DNA of 16,184 nt from Brevundimonas sp. (GTDB taxonomy: Bacteria > Pseudomonadota > Alphaproteobacteria > Caulobacterales > Caulobacteraceae). The notes under the pieces are model-generated. The model ran no database searches, had not been told where the DNA came from, and worked only from the letters and a program-made list of their open reading frames with translations. Below are positions 15,431 to 16,184 of this stretch, one piece after another. The position numbers were made by a program, and so were the translations under genes. Where the stretch lies: positions 1 through 16,184 of the forward strand of contig JAVHYH010000051.1 in the NCBI GenBank assembly GCA_031119155.1, given 5' to 3'. Position 1 is the first letter of the stretch, and each line of letters starts with the position of its first letter.

Positions 15431-16184
15431 ATGGCGCGCCTGGCCGCGATCCTCGCGGTGGCGTTCGCCGCCGTCTGGCTGGCGACCGTCCCCGCCTTCG
15501 CCCAGTCGGGTGCGCGCTTCCCGCCGCTCACCGGGCGGGTCGTCGATCAGGCCGACCTGCTGTCGCCCGCGACCGAGGCGGCGCTGACGACCAAGCTCGC
15601 GGCGCTGGAGCAGACGACGACGGATCAGGTGGTCGTGGCCACCGTCCCCGATCTGCAGGGTCGCGAGATCGAGGAGTACGGCTATCAGCTCGGCCGCGCC
15701 TGGGGCATCGGCCAGTCGGAGAAGAACAACGGCGTCCTGCTGCTGATCGCGCGTGACGAACGCCGCGTCCGTATCGAGGTCGGCTACGGACTTGAGCCGG
15801 TGCTGACCGACGCCCTCTCGGCCCTGATCATCCACGATGAAATCCTGCCCGCCCTGCGCGACGGCGACTTCGACCGTGGCGTCACCGCCGGGGTGGACGC
15901 CATCGACGCCCAGCTCCGGCTCGATCCGGCCGAGGCGCAGGCGCGGGCGGCGACCGCCGAACGCCCCCGCTCGGGCGCGCCGATCGGTCCTGCGATCCTG
16001 CTCGTCGTCGTCTTCCTGTTCCTGGCGCTGGGCCTGATCGGCAGCGTCGGCGGGCGTGGACGGCGGCGGCGCGGCAATGGCGTGGCGCCCGTCCTGATCT
16101 GGGCCTGCAGCGAAGCCCTGCGCAACAGCAGCCGCGGCGGCCGTGGCGGCGGCGGGGGCTGGAGCGGAGGCGGCGGCTTCGGCG
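15431..16184 (+). CDS. TPM-domain (YgcG-like) membrane protein, 3' truncated by window edge
   Basis: The first 251 residues are present and the gene runs off the right edge. A signal peptide (MARLAAILAVAFAAVWLA…AFAQ, probable cleavage after AFA, residue 24) precedes a TPM domain (about 33-160) with the typical GRVVDQADLLSP opening, a DQVVVATVPDLQG strand, EYGYQLGRAWGIGQ, NNGVLLLIARDERRVRIEVGYGLE and a PALRDGDFDRG stretch. A transmembrane helix follows (about 185-204), then an Arg-rich segment and a glycine-rich tail (GGRGGGGGWSGGGGFG) as in many YgcG homologues. AGGAAAGG is the ribosome site. The domain's molecular role is uncertain. The family is often linked with LemA, which is directly upstream. 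Confidence 0.9.
   Translation, partial: MARLAAILAVAFAAVWLATVPAFAQSGARFPPLTGRVVDQADLLSPATEAALTTKLAALEQTTTDQVVVATVPDLQGREIEEYGYQLGRAWGIGQSEKNNGVLLLIARDERRVRIEVGYGLEPVLTDALSALIIHDEILPALRDGDFDRGVTAGVDAIDAQLRLDPAEAQARAATAERPRSGAPIGPAILLVVVFLFLALGLIGSVGGRGRRRRGNGVAPVLIWACSEALRNSSRGGRGGGGGWSGGGGFG

Overview
The window is high-GC DNA (roughly two thirds G+C by eye) with almost all G/C at third codon positions. It carries an alphaproteobacterial DUF3126 gene, a five-step hut pathway and a pre-peptidase-domain secreted protein. Protein style and the palindromic intergenic repeats suggest a Caulobacterales bacterium, perhaps Brevundimonas-like. The genus is inference. Nothing looks like a plasmid or phage, and there are no rRNA, tRNA, CRISPR or transposase genes.

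Layout. At the left edge is the 3' tail of an unidentified plus-strand gene with a strong intrinsic terminator. A minus-strand block follows: a Nudix hydrolase and serine acetyltransferase (cysE) in an apparent operon, then a DUF3126 gene, with a large inverted repeat between cysE and DUF3126. A plus-strand nitroreductase is divergent from the Nudix gene. The centre (about 2.87-10.2 kb) is a complete histidine-utilisation locus in two divergent operons, hutF-hutC-hutI leftward and hutG-hutU-hutH rightward. They share a short intergenic region holding one HutC-type operator. A 34-codon membrane-peptide ORF trails hutI. A 518-base gene-free zone follows hutH. It holds a ~210-bp palindromic element, a 7-bp tandem repeat and a triple GTGCAC palindrome just after fni. 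Next is a minus-strand pair: a secreted protein of five tandem PPC-like domains, then type 2 isopentenyl-diphosphate isomerase (fni). The right end is plus strand: folD, a LemA-family lipoprotein, and a TPM-domain (YgcG-like) protein cut by the window edge.

How the genes work together. HutH deaminates histidine to urocanate, HutU makes imidazolonepropionate, HutI makes formiminoglutamate, HutF removes the imine nitrogen as ammonia, and HutG releases formate and glutamate. HutC probably represses both arms, and urocanate is the expected inducer from the family. No hut transporter lies in the window. The LemA and TPM genes form a commonly seen envelope-associated pair.

Most of the window is conventional metabolism. 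The parts least explained by known genes are the two palindromic elements, the GTGCAC triplet, the small membrane ORF and the five-repeat PPC protein. I did not find convincing evidence for a wholly new system.
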